Of a stretch of DNA of 64,000 bases, positions 35,412 through 44,530 are shown piece after piece; the stretch's first letter is position 1, and every line of letters starts with the position of its first letter. Origin of the DNA: Candidatus Magnetomicrobium cryptolimnococcus (lineage in GTDB: Bacteria; Nitrospirota; Thermodesulfovibrionia; Thermodesulfovibrionales; Magnetobacteriaceae); contig JAGYWI010000001.1 of assembly GCA_018606805.1 (NCBI GenBank), positions 186,001-250,000 of the forward strand. Direction: 5' to 3'. The notes beneath the pieces are model-generated. The model had not been told where the DNA came from. It saw only the letters and a program-made list of their open reading frames with translations, and searched no databases. A program made the translations under genes and the position numbers.

Positions 35412-35905
35412 TAAAACGTATCCCGCCGTTTATAATTAAAGACGTTCATTTCAAAGGCTTCTGATAGGTCATCCACAGAAAGTGTAAAGGTAACCTTATA
35501 AAGGGACACTTCAAAAGTTTCACTAGAAGTACCAGTGGTGATGATAGGGGAGTCAGACCTTATAAATTTCGACTTCCACTTAAGTGTAACGCCATCGCCA
35601 AGGTCATAGCTTTTCTTTTTTTTGATGAAGTTACCACCCCGCACTATACTGACAGCTATGGGCACTTTTGAGGCTAATATGTTGGATGTTTTAGCCCTGT
35701 GCAACACATCAAAGCCAACACGGAAAAGGTACATGGAAGCAGCTATGCTTGTTGCTATGATAAGGCCAGATATTAAGACTTCGATGAATAAAAACCCGTC
35801 TTCTAAGGTAAGGGGGCGAGATCTGCTCTCCCCCTTAAACCCCCTCACGCAAGGGAGATAGACCTCCCTTGACCCACCATACCGCAGGCTATTTACAACA
35901 CCCAT
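35411..35905 (-). CDS. gspI: GspI-type minor pseudopilin with palindrome-bearing leader
   Basis: 164 residues from ATG 35905, or 145 from GTG 35848. The prepilin site and helix G-FLFIEVLISGLIIATSIA place cleavage after residue 37 of the long form; that leader is far longer than the usual 5-10 residues. Codons 12-34 coincide with two DNA hairpins (35810-35836 and 35851-35870), so the leader could be a palindromic insertion or the true start could be internal. The mature part fits GspI in size and operon position. First gene of the gspI-J-K-L-M-C-D unit. Confidence 0.75.
   Translation of the reverse strand: MGVVNSLRYGGSREVYLPCVRGFKGESRSRPLTLEDGFLFIEVLISGLIIATSIAASMYLFRVGFDVLHRAKTSNILASKVPIAVSIVRGGNFIKKKKSYDLGDGVTLKWKSKFIRSDSPIITTGTSSETFEVSLYKVTFTLSVDDLSEAFEMNVFNYKRRDTF
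35810..35870. repeat. Two palindromes inside the gspI leader region
   Basis: AAGGGGGCGAGA pairs with TCTCCCCCTT (35810-35836), and AAGGGAG with CTCCCTT (35851-35870). Between them is AAACCCCCTCACGC. The composition is like the intergenic dispersed elements, but here the frame stays open across it. Confidence 0.6.
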
Positions 35906-36006
35906 ATATAAGACTCAATCCAAAAAATATCAACACTTATATTTCCCAAAATATTTTTGTAATAATTCTTTAATGATACCTGTAAATATATGCTCCATTT
36001 TAAAAT

Positions 36007-36873
36007 CTAAAATAACGCTAATTTACTCTCTTGCTCAATAAGTGGCTCTTCAAAACTTCTTAGCTCTTTAACCAACGTTTCCCCGTTATATTCATTTTGA
36101 ATTTCAAGCCTCCGCAAACCAATTTTAACATAATCTTCCTGCAGCTCAATTCCTATTGATCTACGTCCCAATTGCTTTGCTACAAATGATGTTGTAAAAG
36201 TTCCTGAAAATAAATCCAAAACTAAATCACCTTTATTAGAACTCACTTTAATGATTCTTTCAAGTAAGGTAACTGGTTTTTGTGTTGGATGATTTTCATA
36301 TTCTTCCATTCGATACCTAACTCTTGGAAACTCCCAAACGTTACCAGGTAATTTTTCAGAATTATAAACTTGTGGAGGATTTTTTCTATAATCAATCAGT
36401 TTTCTTTTGGCACCTGTTTTGGCTTCTATTAAAATATCCTTTGCATTAAAAGTATAACTATCTTTATCTTTAACACAAAACAAAATTGGTTCATACAATG
36501 AGCCAAAATATTTTTTAGCTTGAACACCTGAACTATCGTAATACCAAACTATTCTTGAAAGAATATGAATATTTTCTCGCAAATAAATATCAAAAAACGG
36601 CATAAACTGAGTAGATGTCATTACATAAAATGTACCGTTTGGTTTTAGTTTTTTTATACAAAGCAGAAGCCACTTGTAACACCACTCTATATAATCCGCA
36701 TCTTTACTCCACTTATCTTTATACCCATTAAAATTTTTACCTATGTTGTATGGAGGATCGGCAAAAATTAAATCAATAGAATAATCCTCTATTTCCTCAA
36801 GAGAAATAACAGCATCCCCCATTATGATTTTATGCTCTTCATTACCAAAATATTTTATATCAGCTATTTTCAT
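36007..36873 (-). CDS. yhdJ: YhdJ-like beta-class DNA adenine methyltransferase
   Basis: 288 residues. Motif IV DPPY at 39-42 (IFADPPYNIGKNFNG) precedes motif I DLFSGTFTTSFVAKQLG near residue 220, the beta-class order. The stretches IVWYYDSSGVQAKKYFGS, RKNPPQVYNSEKLPGNVWEFPRVRY and ENHPTQKP closely follow E. coli YhdJ, an N6-adenine methyltransferase reported for ATGCAT (from memory). No restriction enzyme gene is adjacent, so it is an orphan enzyme. Motif I has S-G-T-F where G-S-G-T is usual, as in YhdJ. Confidence 0.88.
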   Translation of the reverse strand: MKIADIKYFGNEEHKIIMGDAVISLEEIEDYSIDLIFADPPYNIGKNFNGYKDKWSKDADYIEWCYKWLLLCIKKLKPNGTFYVMTSTQFMPFFDIYLRENIHILSRIVWYYDSSGVQAKKYFGSLYEPILFCVKDKDSYTFNAKDILIEAKTGAKRKLIDYRKNPPQVYNSEKLPGNVWEFPRVRYRMEEYENHPTQKPVTLLERIIKVSSNKGDLVLDLFSGTFTTSFVAKQLGRRSIGIELQEDYVKIGLRRLEIQNEYNGETLVKELRSFEEPLIEQESKLALF

Positions 36874-37023
36874 TAAATTTTATATATTTTAACTAAGGTT
36901 TCTCCAAATACAGTAGTCGTTCATTCTAACATAAAGCACTAACCATGCGTCAAAGTATCTTTTTTGGTAAGTGGCCACATTTGTCAAAATGGTTTTTCCC
37001 CATAACTATTTTAATCTTTATAT

Positions 37024-37926
37024 TTAATCAAATAAAGCTTCCACGAATTCTTCCGGTATAAAGGTCTTTAAATCCTCAATACCTTCTCCAACCCCTATCA
37101 TTCTAACAGGCAAGTTTAATTCGTGCCTTATGGCAACAACAATGCCGCCCTTTGCTGTACCGTCTAACTTTGTAAGTACTATGCCGGTAATGCCTACAGC
37201 CTCGTTGAACATCTTGGCTTGGTGGAGGGCATTTTGGCCGGTTGTTGCATCAACCACCAAAAGGGTTTCGTGTGGGGCTCCTTGCATGGCTTTGTTAACA
37301 ACCCTTTTAATCTTTTTTAGCTCTTCAATCAGTGGTGATTTAGTATGCAGACGTCCTGCTGTATCTATTAAGACAAGGTCTATGGAACGGGATTTAGCTG
37401 CTTCTATGGCGTCAAAGGCAACAGAGGCTGGGTCTGAGCCTGCCTGGTGTTTTACTATTTGGGAAAGGGAGCGGCTTGACCAAATTTCCAGTTGTTCTAT
37501 AGCAGCAGCCCTGAATGTATCGGAAGCAGCAAGGATTGTACCATAACCTTCATCTATGGATTTTTTAGCTATTTTACCTATTGTTGTTGTCTTACCAACA
37601 CCGTTTACACCAATACACAGTACCACAAATGGTCTTTCCTGATATAGCATAAACGGTTGGGGAAGGCCTAGTATGCTTAGGATTTCCTTTCTTAAAAATA
37701 TTTTAACGTCTTCGTATTTTTTTATCCTCCCGTCGCCATATTCATACCGAAGCGCATCCATTATCTGTGCGGTTGCCTTAACACCCAGGTCGGTTGAGTA
37801 CAATAATTCTTCAAAATCATCTATAGTACTTTCGTCTATTTTTTTACCTGTAAAGACCGAAAGCGAGCCTATCATACTGGTTTTGGTTTTCTGTAGACCT
37901 GCTTTTAATTTATTTACTAAGCCCAT
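37024..37926 (-). CDS. ftsY: Signal recognition particle receptor FtsY
   Basis: 300 residues. The NG core is complete: N domain helices (1-90), G1 GVNGVGKTTTIGKIA, DTFRAAAIEQL, DTAGRLHTK, TKLDGTAKGG and the C-terminal GVGEGIEDLKTF. The acidic membrane-targeting A domain of proteobacterial FtsY is absent, as in Gram-positive and many deep-branching forms. It delivers ribosome-nascent chains to the Sec translocon with Ffh. It is the last gene after the glycan cluster (31-bp gap). Confidence 0.96.
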   Translation of the reverse strand: MGLVNKLKAGLQKTKTSMIGSLSVFTGKKIDESTIDDFEELLYSTDLGVKATAQIMDALRYEYGDGRIKKYEDVKIFLRKEILSILGLPQPFMLYQERPFVVLCIGVNGVGKTTTIGKIAKKSIDEGYGTILAASDTFRAAAIEQLEIWSSRSLSQIVKHQAGSDPASVAFDAIEAAKSRSIDLVLIDTAGRLHTKSPLIEELKKIKRVVNKAMQGAPHETLLVVDATTGQNALHQAKMFNEAVGITGIVLTKLDGTAKGGIVVAIRHELNLPVRMIGVGEGIEDLKTFIPEEFVEALFD

Positions 37927-37957
37927 AATTTAATATAACCTCTTAAAGTTTTTCACT

Positions 37958-38431
37958 CTATAGTAACAGCCAGACAATAAAAAGTAAAACACCAAATATT
38001 GCTGTAAGGACAACTGATATTACTGAATATAGTATCTGGCTGAAAAATAATCCAAAAATATGTTTTTTAGTAATTGGGCTCTCATCAAGGTTTATATTCA
38101 AAATCCGTCGGTAGATGGACCTTATCCTTAATGAAAATAAAAATACGTTGGTAAAACCCTTTCCACTTAAGTTAGTAACTGGAAGAATTATTTCATCAAA
38201 AGTCATCTGTTTTAAAAGTGGAGGGAGAAATAAACAATTGAAATTTCTTTTATATGTATAAATTAAAACCTGCTGTGCTCCAAAATATTTGGAAGCTATA
38301 TCTTTGCCGTGTTCATGGGTCAATATAAAGACTTTTTGAGGTAGCTCTATATTTTGGTTGATTTTTTGGACTACCCTATCCAATTGTTGAAACCCAACAC
38401 TTTTTATTATTAATACTGTCTTCACATACAC
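37958..38431 (-). CDS. Membrane-anchored hypothetical protein of the glycan cluster
   Basis: 157 residues, family not recognised. The N-terminal two-thirds look like a soluble alpha/beta fold (KTVLIIKSVGFQQL start, KVFILTHEHG and QQVLIYTYKR strands), perhaps Rossmann-like. A C-terminal membrane helix covers about residues 130-157 (LYSVISVVLTAIFGVLLFIVWLLL region). It sits 4 bp after the GT2 gene and so probably belongs to the sugar pathway; role unknown. Confidence 0.55.
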   Translation of the reverse strand: MYVKTVLIIKSVGFQQLDRVVQKINQNIELPQKVFILTHEHGKDIASKYFGAQQVLIYTYKRNFNCLFLPPLLKQMTFDEIILPVTNLSGKGFTNVFLFSLRIRSIYRRILNINLDESPITKKHIFGLFFSQILYSVISVVLTAIFGVLLFIVWLLL

Positions 38432-38435
38432 CTAT

Positions 38436-39341
38436 TTACCTGTACATCAAAAAAGGAGACTCTAAGTGTATTCTGAGTTTTTTGGCAATGTGGCGTTTGA
38501 CGGGCTTCCTTTTTTTCCGTATGGTCATATAATTTTTAATGGCATCTAATAATGCCACTATATATACAGTGGTTTTTTGGTCAAGGGTATGATAAAACAC
38601 ATAATATAAAACCTGCAAGGTCTTAATCCACATCATATCAACCGGGTAGTGTTTCCAGATTATGTAGAACAAGTTTCTAGTATAGTAAAAAGGAGCCCTT
38701 TTTGAATACCTATTTACATGGGAGCTTTTGTGAAAGGCGATAACATCTGGAAAAGACTCTATCTTATATCCCTCGTTCCAAATACGAAGTGCAAGGTCTG
38801 TTTCATTAAAATAGAGAAAAAACTCATCCGGGTAGCCGCCAAGTTTTTCAAGTATTTTCTGACGCACGCCAGCTCCAGCGCCATGAAACGACATTAAGTA
38901 GTTTTGTAATTGCTGTGATTGATTAGTTGTTTTTATTGTATACGCTTCGTTGTAGTCCTTGTAGTCCTTAAAATCCCGCACATCAAATGCCACAACGCCA
39001 AGAAGAGCGTCTCCTTGAAATTTTTCAACCATAAGCTCTATAGCACCTTTTTCTGGATAAGAATCATCATCTAATATGATAATATACTCACCACTTGCCT
39101 TCCTAAATCCAAAGTTATATGCCGAAACACCTATATTTTTATCCATACAAAGCACATCTACATTAGGAAAAGAGTTTTTTACCATTTCAACCGTCCCATC
39201 GGTAGAGCAATTATCTACGAAGATTACCTCAAGGTTTGGGTACGTTAGCTCTGAGATTTGGCTTAAACTTTCCCTCACAACGTCTTTTCTATTCCAACAA
39301 ATAGCAACTATGCTTACAAGTGGATTTTTAATTGGTATCAT
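38436..39341 (-). CDS. Family 2 glycosyltransferase
   Basis: 301 residues from ATG 39341 (GTG 39359 would overlap the radical SAM gene). The GT-A fold starts PLVSIVAICWNRKDVVRESL, with VDNCSTDGT and the DDDS metal-binding motif (IIILDDDSYPEKG) near residue 94. The later FLYFNETDLALRIWNEGYKI matches GT2 rhamnosyl-type transferases (landmark NETDLALR). It probably transfers a sugar from a nucleotide donor in the cytoplasm. It lies in the pseB-led cluster. Confidence 0.9.
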   Translation of the reverse strand: MIPIKNPLVSIVAICWNRKDVVRESLSQISELTYPNLEVIFVDNCSTDGTVEMVKNSFPNVDVLCMDKNIGVSAYNFGFRKASGEYIIILDDDSYPEKGAIELMVEKFQGDALLGVVAFDVRDFKDYKDYNEAYTIKTTNQSQQLQNYLMSFHGAGAGVRQKILEKLGGYPDEFFLYFNETDLALRIWNEGYKIESFPDVIAFHKSSHVNRYSKRAPFYYTRNLFYIIWKHYPVDMMWIKTLQVLYYVFYHTLDQKTTVYIVALLDAIKNYMTIRKKRKPVKRHIAKKLRIHLESPFLMYR

Positions 39342-39346
39342 TGTAA

Positions 39347-40519
39347 TTACTGCGGGCACAATTCACAAATATTATTTGAATAATTATAAACCACACTCTT
39401 TCTAAACTCACAGTACTGGTCGCTAAACCATATATCTATTAAATCTTGTGTATATGCGCTACCAAAATTAAAAAACTCCGGGTGCATCCTTATACAACAT
39501 GGCGTAACCAAACCATCACAGCTTATGAAAAGTCCAAAAAACGGCCACCAGCATTTCCCTTTTCTTTCAATTGGAGCGGTATAGGTAACATTTATACCGT
39601 AGTTGGTGAGGCTTTCCTTACACTTACTCACCTTTTGTAATATACTACCCTGTTTTTCCTTGGCTTTTTTCACATATTCGTTCATCGTAGAAAATCCGTC
39701 TTGACCGGGTATTAACCAGTTTTCAACAAACTGAATGTGTAATTCGTCCGGTTTGTACTTTGTACAAAATGTTACCAAGTCATTCATTTGAGTAATATTT
39801 TCACCTGTTATAACAAAATTATAAACAAGCTTTAGGCCATGTGTTCGATTGCCATTGATTATACGATTTAACGCCTGTACGGTATTATGCTCACGTTTTT
39901 TATTGTAACTGGTATTGGCGTCAAGGTCAAGGGAAACTATCAGTTTATCTAAGTAGTTAACTATGCCGTTATCTATAGCCTCATCTAAAAGACTTCCGTT
40001 TGTTGTTATGGATGTGTTTATAGCCTTTTGTTTTGCATATTTAAGCATTTGCAAGATATTTTTATTTAATATTGGCTCACCAAGCCCTTGTAGTTGCAGT
40101 CTTTTTAGGTCTGTAAATTTATCTATTATTGTAATAAATTGTTCAAAAGTTAAATCCACTGCTTTACGTTTAGATGGCAAAGCAACCCGTGTACAGTTAT
40201 TACATGCAAGGTTACACTTTGTCGTTGGCTCCAGTTGTAGAAAAAAAGGCTGCCACACCACGTCACAAAATATATTTAAGTAGTCTATATTAAGACTTAA
40301 TAGAGTATCCACCGCATCCATATAGTCAAGTGTAGCTATAATTATTTTATCATAATTACATGTCTTTAGTCTTTCAACAGGTTCAACGGTATAGTCGTAT
40401 ATTTTAGTTCCCACCCTTTTGCTATTGTCTACAACACAAGCAACACTATGTCGAGCCTTGCTTAATCCGTCAAGCACATGCACTGCAAGCCCTAAAGAGC
40501 CGTATACTGCTAAATTCAC
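39347..40519 (-). CDS. Radical SAM/SPASM enzyme with N-terminal Rossmann-like module
   Basis: 390 residues. Residues 1-90 resemble a Rossmann-type sugar-sensor module (MNLAVYGSLGLAVHVLDGL ... KIIIATLDY). The radical SAM domain starts at LEPTTKCNLACNNC, with the CxxxCxxC cluster, and is followed by LQGLGEPILNK and a C-terminal SPASM-like region (CWWPF, CDGLVTPCC, CELC). It could modify a sugar, or a protein. It overlaps nothing and starts 47 bp after the CgeB-like gene. Substrate cannot be told from sequence. Confidence 0.8.
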   Translation of the reverse strand: MNLAVYGSLGLAVHVLDGLSKARHSVACVVDNSKRVGTKIYDYTVEPVERLKTCNYDKIIIATLDYMDAVDTLLSLNIDYLNIFCDVVWQPFFLQLEPTTKCNLACNNCTRVALPSKRKAVDLTFEQFITIIDKFTDLKRLQLQGLGEPILNKNILQMLKYAKQKAINTSITTNGSLLDEAIDNGIVNYLDKLIVSLDLDANTSYNKKREHNTVQALNRIINGNRTHGLKLVYNFVITGENITQMNDLVTFCTKYKPDELHIQFVENWLIPGQDGFSTMNEYVKKAKEKQGSILQKVSKCKESLTNYGINVTYTAPIERKGKCWWPFFGLFISCDGLVTPCCIRMHPEFFNFGSAYTQDLIDIWFSDQYCEFRKSVVYNYSNNICELCPQ

Positions 40520-40566
40520 TTTTCCTTACACCTTTGTTTTTAATAAGAAATAATATAATAAATACA

Positions 40567-42480
40567 TTAATAAAGCAACACCTGCCACACAGGTGCATTA
40601 AGATCATAAAGGGGTAAGAGCGTTGCCTTAGAAGATAAATGCTTTATGGCTTTATAAATACTAGCCCCTGAATTGCCAGCAGCTATTACAATTAGCTCAG
40701 GCTCTAAGCTTTCTATATCATCATACTTATATACCGGATAACCAGATACAAAGGGCTCGTTAACACTTCTATCAATAACACCTATTACGTTTACATCACT
40801 ATTAAAATGTTTCAAAAGTAAAAACACATTATCTGCCATAACCCCCCTGCCCCCATAAATTAACACACGCTCTCCGGTTCCATTTAATAACTGAAAAACC
40901 CTCGATAGGAGTTTTAGGTACTTTGGGGTAAATATAGCAGCAGGCCAGTTGTGTTCATCTATGATGATGTCATTTACGATTAAGCCGCTGTAGCATATTG
41001 GTAGAGCGTCAAAGTCTTTAATGTTATTTTCTAAAAATATACCTGATACTTGTTCTAGCATATTAGATGGTAAGATATAATTAAAAATTGGTACAAGGTA
41101 TTTTTCATCTTCAAGGCATGGGGAGTGTTTTTTTATATAATCTACAATTACATTATCAACTAAGCCTTTGTTGATTTTTTCATTAAGCAAAACGCCTGTC
41201 ATATTTTCTTTTTTTCTTTGTAACCGATTATCGTGCAAAAAGCTAAGCTGTAGAAACGTCCGTACACCAATAATATGTACCTTTTCTTGCAACTCTTTTT
41301 TATTGATGACGGTATAGTTGATGTCTTGAACCTTAAAGTTATTTGGGAGAAAATGTATGTAATGACTGTTGTTATTTACATGATTATCTTTATAAAAGCT
41401 GGGTATATCTTTAAACGTTTTTAATGTAATACTAATATTTGTAGGAGTATTACTTTTACGGTTAAGTGGAAAAATAGTATTTGCGTAATTAAAAAGTGTT
41501 TGTAATCTGTCTTGAATCTTATGTTCCGATAGTGCCCGCCTCCATCCAGCAAGGGCAATCTCTTGGCGTTTTTTATCGTTTTTTACATAAAATAATAGTT
41601 TTTCTTCAATATCTTGGTCATCATTATAAAAACAAATCTCTCTATCTGTGTCAAACAATTCGGCAAGTTCACTGTTATAATTTACAAGCTGAAAAGCCCC
41701 ACATCCAGCTACTTCAAAATGGCGCAATTTGGTTTGGCAAAGTGCGCCGTCATTATCCGCCGCAAAGCCGGGATTAAATACCACCTTAGCTTCATTATAT
41801 ATGCGCACCATCTGCTCATTGGAAACCATACCGCCTGCGCATTCCTTTAAGATTGGGTGTCTTTCCCATCCAGGACCAAATAGTTTAAATTTAAATTGCT
41901 TTTTCTTACATATATTGTAAACGGTACAAAGCGTTTTTTGACGTATATATCCATCTCGCAAATATAACTCTGGATTTTCACGGCTTACCAGATTTTCTCC
42001 AATATAAACTACGTCATACATTTGCGTGGTATTTTCTATCTTTTTAAATATTTCTGGGTTAAATCCCCATGACAGATATAGGAAATTACCGCTCTTACCT
42101 GCCTCTTGCCTACGTTTTAAGCCCTTTTTTGAGTGTGTAGCAATAAGTGAAAACCGATGGTCATAAGGTTCATTTTGTTTATACCATATCTCCGGCTCGT
42201 CATCTGCATAAAATGTAATTATGGGAATACCAGACTTTTTTACTGAATAAAAAAAATCATCTGTAAAATCAACATTTATGGCATCTGCATAAAAGAATAA
42301 GTAATCAAAACGTCGATTTTTTATAAGCCTCTTAATATAAGCTTCGTGAAAACCATTACTATAAACACTAAGCATGGGTGATACATCCACAAACGTACAC
42401 TCATACATTTGCCTAAGTGGTTTAACCCACGAATCATTAATGTATTTAATGGACAATGCCCCTATCATTAATATTTGCAT
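40567..42480 (-). CDS. CgeB-like glycosyltransferase with C-terminal Rossmann module (paralogue 1)
   Basis: 637 residues from ATG 42480 (the longer frame to 42540 overlaps the hicB-like gene). Residues 1-340 resemble CgeB/DUF3880 glycosyltransferases: IITFYADDEPEIWYKQNEP, KVVFNPGFAADNDGALCQTKLRHFEVAGCGAF (landmark TKLRHFEVAGCGAF). The middle is unassigned. The last 100 residues form a Rossmann-like module (RVLIYGGRGVMADN, VIGVIDRSV, LIVIAAGNSG). Close paralogue of the gene at 44676-46649. Likely builds a surface or flagellar glycan. Confidence 0.8.
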   Translation of the reverse strand: MQILMIGALSIKYINDSWVKPLRQMYECTFVDVSPMLSVYSNGFHEAYIKRLIKNRRFDYLFFYADAINVDFTDDFFYSVKKSGIPIITFYADDEPEIWYKQNEPYDHRFSLIATHSKKGLKRRQEAGKSGNFLYLSWGFNPEIFKKIENTTQMYDVVYIGENLVSRENPELYLRDGYIRQKTLCTVYNICKKKQFKFKLFGPGWERHPILKECAGGMVSNEQMVRIYNEAKVVFNPGFAADNDGALCQTKLRHFEVAGCGAFQLVNYNSELAELFDTDREICFYNDDQDIEEKLLFYVKNDKKRQEIALAGWRRALSEHKIQDRLQTLFNYANTIFPLNRKSNTPTNISITLKTFKDIPSFYKDNHVNNNSHYIHFLPNNFKVQDINYTVINKKELQEKVHIIGVRTFLQLSFLHDNRLQRKKENMTGVLLNEKINKGLVDNVIVDYIKKHSPCLEDEKYLVPIFNYILPSNMLEQVSGIFLENNIKDFDALPICYSGLIVNDIIIDEHNWPAAIFTPKYLKLLSRVFQLLNGTGERVLIYGGRGVMADNVFLLLKHFNSDVNVIGVIDRSVNEPFVSGYPVYKYDDIESLEPELIVIAAGNSGASIYKAIKHLSSKATLLPLYDLNAPVWQVLLY

Positions 42481-42481
42481 A

Positions 42482-42682
42482 CTAACTCTCAATTGGAGAT
42501 GGTATAGGTAATACTTTTCCTTTAGCTTTATATGTTTCAATATGCAGTTCTTTAGCTATATTTATTTCTTTTATAACCTCTTCTTCTGTTTTACCAAAGG
42601 CTGAACAGCCGGGTAAATCAGGTACTATTGCAATAAATCCCTCATCTTCTTCACTGTAAAATATTTTAATAGGGTAGTACAT
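42482..42682 (-). CDS. HicB-like protein inside the glycan cluster
   Basis: 66 residues, a classic short HicB fold: YPIKIFYSEEDEGFIAIVPDLPGCSAFGKTEEEV (landmarks EGFIAIVPDLPGC and GKTEEE) and the EAI/ELHIETYKAKGKVLPIPS tail. No HicA toxin gene is adjacent, and no room for one exists: the stop is 2 bp from the downstream CgeB-like start and the upstream radical SAM stop is 36 bp away. It may be a stand-alone member of the family. Confidence 0.82.
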   Translation of the reverse strand: MYYPIKIFYSEEDEGFIAIVPDLPGCSAFGKTEEEVIKEINIAKELHIETYKAKGKVLPIPSPIES

Positions 42683-42718
42683 TTAACCCTCCAGATTGTA
42701 CTAATTTGTAAAATATGC

Positions 42719-44530
42719 CTACTTAATAATACTACCATCTAGCGTAACACCAGCAGCGATATTACCATCACATGCCTTGCGCGCCACCTGTTCCACTTCC
42801 TCATAGCCACAGCCGTTTGCATTACTGTAGGGCACTACGGCTGCATCAAATGCGTGGTTTTGCCATAAAGTGGAAGCAAAGTCTTTTAATAGTTCATACT
42901 TGAAATCCCCCGTGTTATTAAACACGTGCAGCCTATCCTCCTTAAGCAAATGGCAAAAGCGCTCAACAAATCGCTCGTGCAGCATTAGGTGTACATCGTA
43001 AGACATTTCCTTAAGCTGTCTGATGAGTTCTTGTGTTAGACCGTAGTTGGCACACTGAAGCACGAGTATTTTTGCACTCTTATTAGGCAGAGCAGCTTCA
43101 ATTTTAGCCTTAAACTTTTCATGAAAACCGGATTCATTTAATCGCCTCCTAATTGAAGCATCAGCCCATCTGGTGTACGCCTGATTGACATAACCTTCAA
43201 GCTGGCTTGCCGTAAACCGTTCTGTGCGTGCTACGGCACTTTTTGAACCATCGTACAGGCGCCAATCTTTTGAATTAATCCAACCCTTCTCGTCGTATAT
43301 GTCAAACATCTTGGTACCGGGAAATGGTGTAGCTATTGAAAACTGCACTGTATCAGCCGGCAGGCTTGAGGCAAGCTCTATAGTTTGTTCAATGCCTTCT
43401 ATTGTATCACTTGGCAGCCCAAACGTAAATGTTAGGTGCACCTTTATACCAATATCTTTTGTATATTGTATTATGTGTTTTACACGGTTTAAATCCAAAC
43501 TCTTTCCTATTTCATCTAAGACCGCCTGATTTGATGACTCAACACCGTACTTTAAGCTATAAAGCCCAGCGTCTTTTAGGGCATTTAAAAGCCCTTCATC
43601 CATAAGGTCTGCTCGTGCCATAATCGCCCAAGGGATTTTATCTAACCCCTGTTCTTTCATTAATCTTGCTATTTCAAATACATTTTTGCGATTTACGTTA
43701 AACGTATCGTCATCTATGTAAATACTTTCGTAGTTATGTTTTTTTACATTTACAGCTATTTCTTCAACTACATCTTTTGGGTCTCTCATACGATATTTAT
43801 TGCTTTTATAAATTATCTGAGGCCAAACACAAAATATACACTTAAAAGGACACCCTCTTGTTGATGTCATCTGTAGCTGTGGACGTTTGAGACCACACAC
43901 GCCATCGTAGTAGTTTTCATAAGGTAAATCATCACGTTCAGGCCAAGGTAAGTTTTTTAAATCAACTAAGGGACCGCATTGATTTTTTATAATAGTGCCG
44001 TCTTTTCTATATAATACGTTAAAATTCCCAGCCGGTTCATTCCCACTGTTTAAACTAATCAGTAAGTCATTAACCGGCTGTTCGTATTCCCCGTAGATTG
44101 TAAAATCTACCTCATTATTGGCATACAAAAATTCCTCGTTTTCAAGTTCAAAGTGCATTCCAGTAAATATAATTTTAAGTAACCCATTTATTTCTTTTAG
44201 ATGTTTTGCTATTTTTAGATCATTATAAAGACTGGGGGTTGAGGTTTCAACAATAACCACATCTGGCATAAATTCTTTGACAAAGTTGTAAAATTCGTCA
44301 TAACTTTCCCCCATAGCGATGGAATCCCGTACACGCACGTCAAAGCCGTTGCGCTTTGCCAAAGCTCCGGCGGTTGCCAAAAAAAACGGAAACGGCATAT
44401 AACCGCCAATCATATCCTGCCCATAACACGGCATAGTATGCGGCCATCTAGAGCCTGCCTTTATGCCGCGCCAGCCATGGCCTTTTTCATTTATTTCATT
44501 CCACGGTGCATTTGAAAATAATACACGCAT
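42719..44530 (-). CDS. B12-binding-type radical SAM enzyme with extra C-terminal domain
   Basis: 603 residues. An N-terminal cobalamin-binding-like Rossmann domain (about 1-160; no clear DxHxxG) precedes a radical SAM core with TRGCPFKCIFCVWP (CxxxCxxC, near residue 227), the IDDDTFN strand and FTFGLPSDTIEG. A C-terminal extension of about 120 residues looks like a separate alpha/beta domain (AKILVLQCANYGLTQELI). The family methylates or rearranges diverse substrates, often lipids or sugars. It lies between the two CgeB-like genes. Confidence 0.82.
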   Translation of the reverse strand: MRVLFSNAPWNEINEKGHGWRGIKAGSRWPHTMPCYGQDMIGGYMPFPFFLATAGALAKRNGFDVRVRDSIAMGESYDEFYNFVKEFMPDVVIVETSTPSLYNDLKIAKHLKEINGLLKIIFTGMHFELENEEFLYANNEVDFTIYGEYEQPVNDLLISLNSGNEPAGNFNVLYRKDGTIIKNQCGPLVDLKNLPWPERDDLPYENYYDGVCGLKRPQLQMTSTRGCPFKCIFCVWPQIIYKSNKYRMRDPKDVVEEIAVNVKKHNYESIYIDDDTFNVNRKNVFEIARLMKEQGLDKIPWAIMARADLMDEGLLNALKDAGLYSLKYGVESSNQAVLDEIGKSLDLNRVKHIIQYTKDIGIKVHLTFTFGLPSDTIEGIEQTIELASSLPADTVQFSIATPFPGTKMFDIYDEKGWINSKDWRLYDGSKSAVARTERFTASQLEGYVNQAYTRWADASIRRRLNESGFHEKFKAKIEAALPNKSAKILVLQCANYGLTQELIRQLKEMSYDVHLMLHERFVERFCHLLKEDRLHVFNNTGDFKYELLKDFASTLWQNHAFDAAVVPYSNANGCGYEEVEQVARKACDGNIAAGVTLDGSIIK

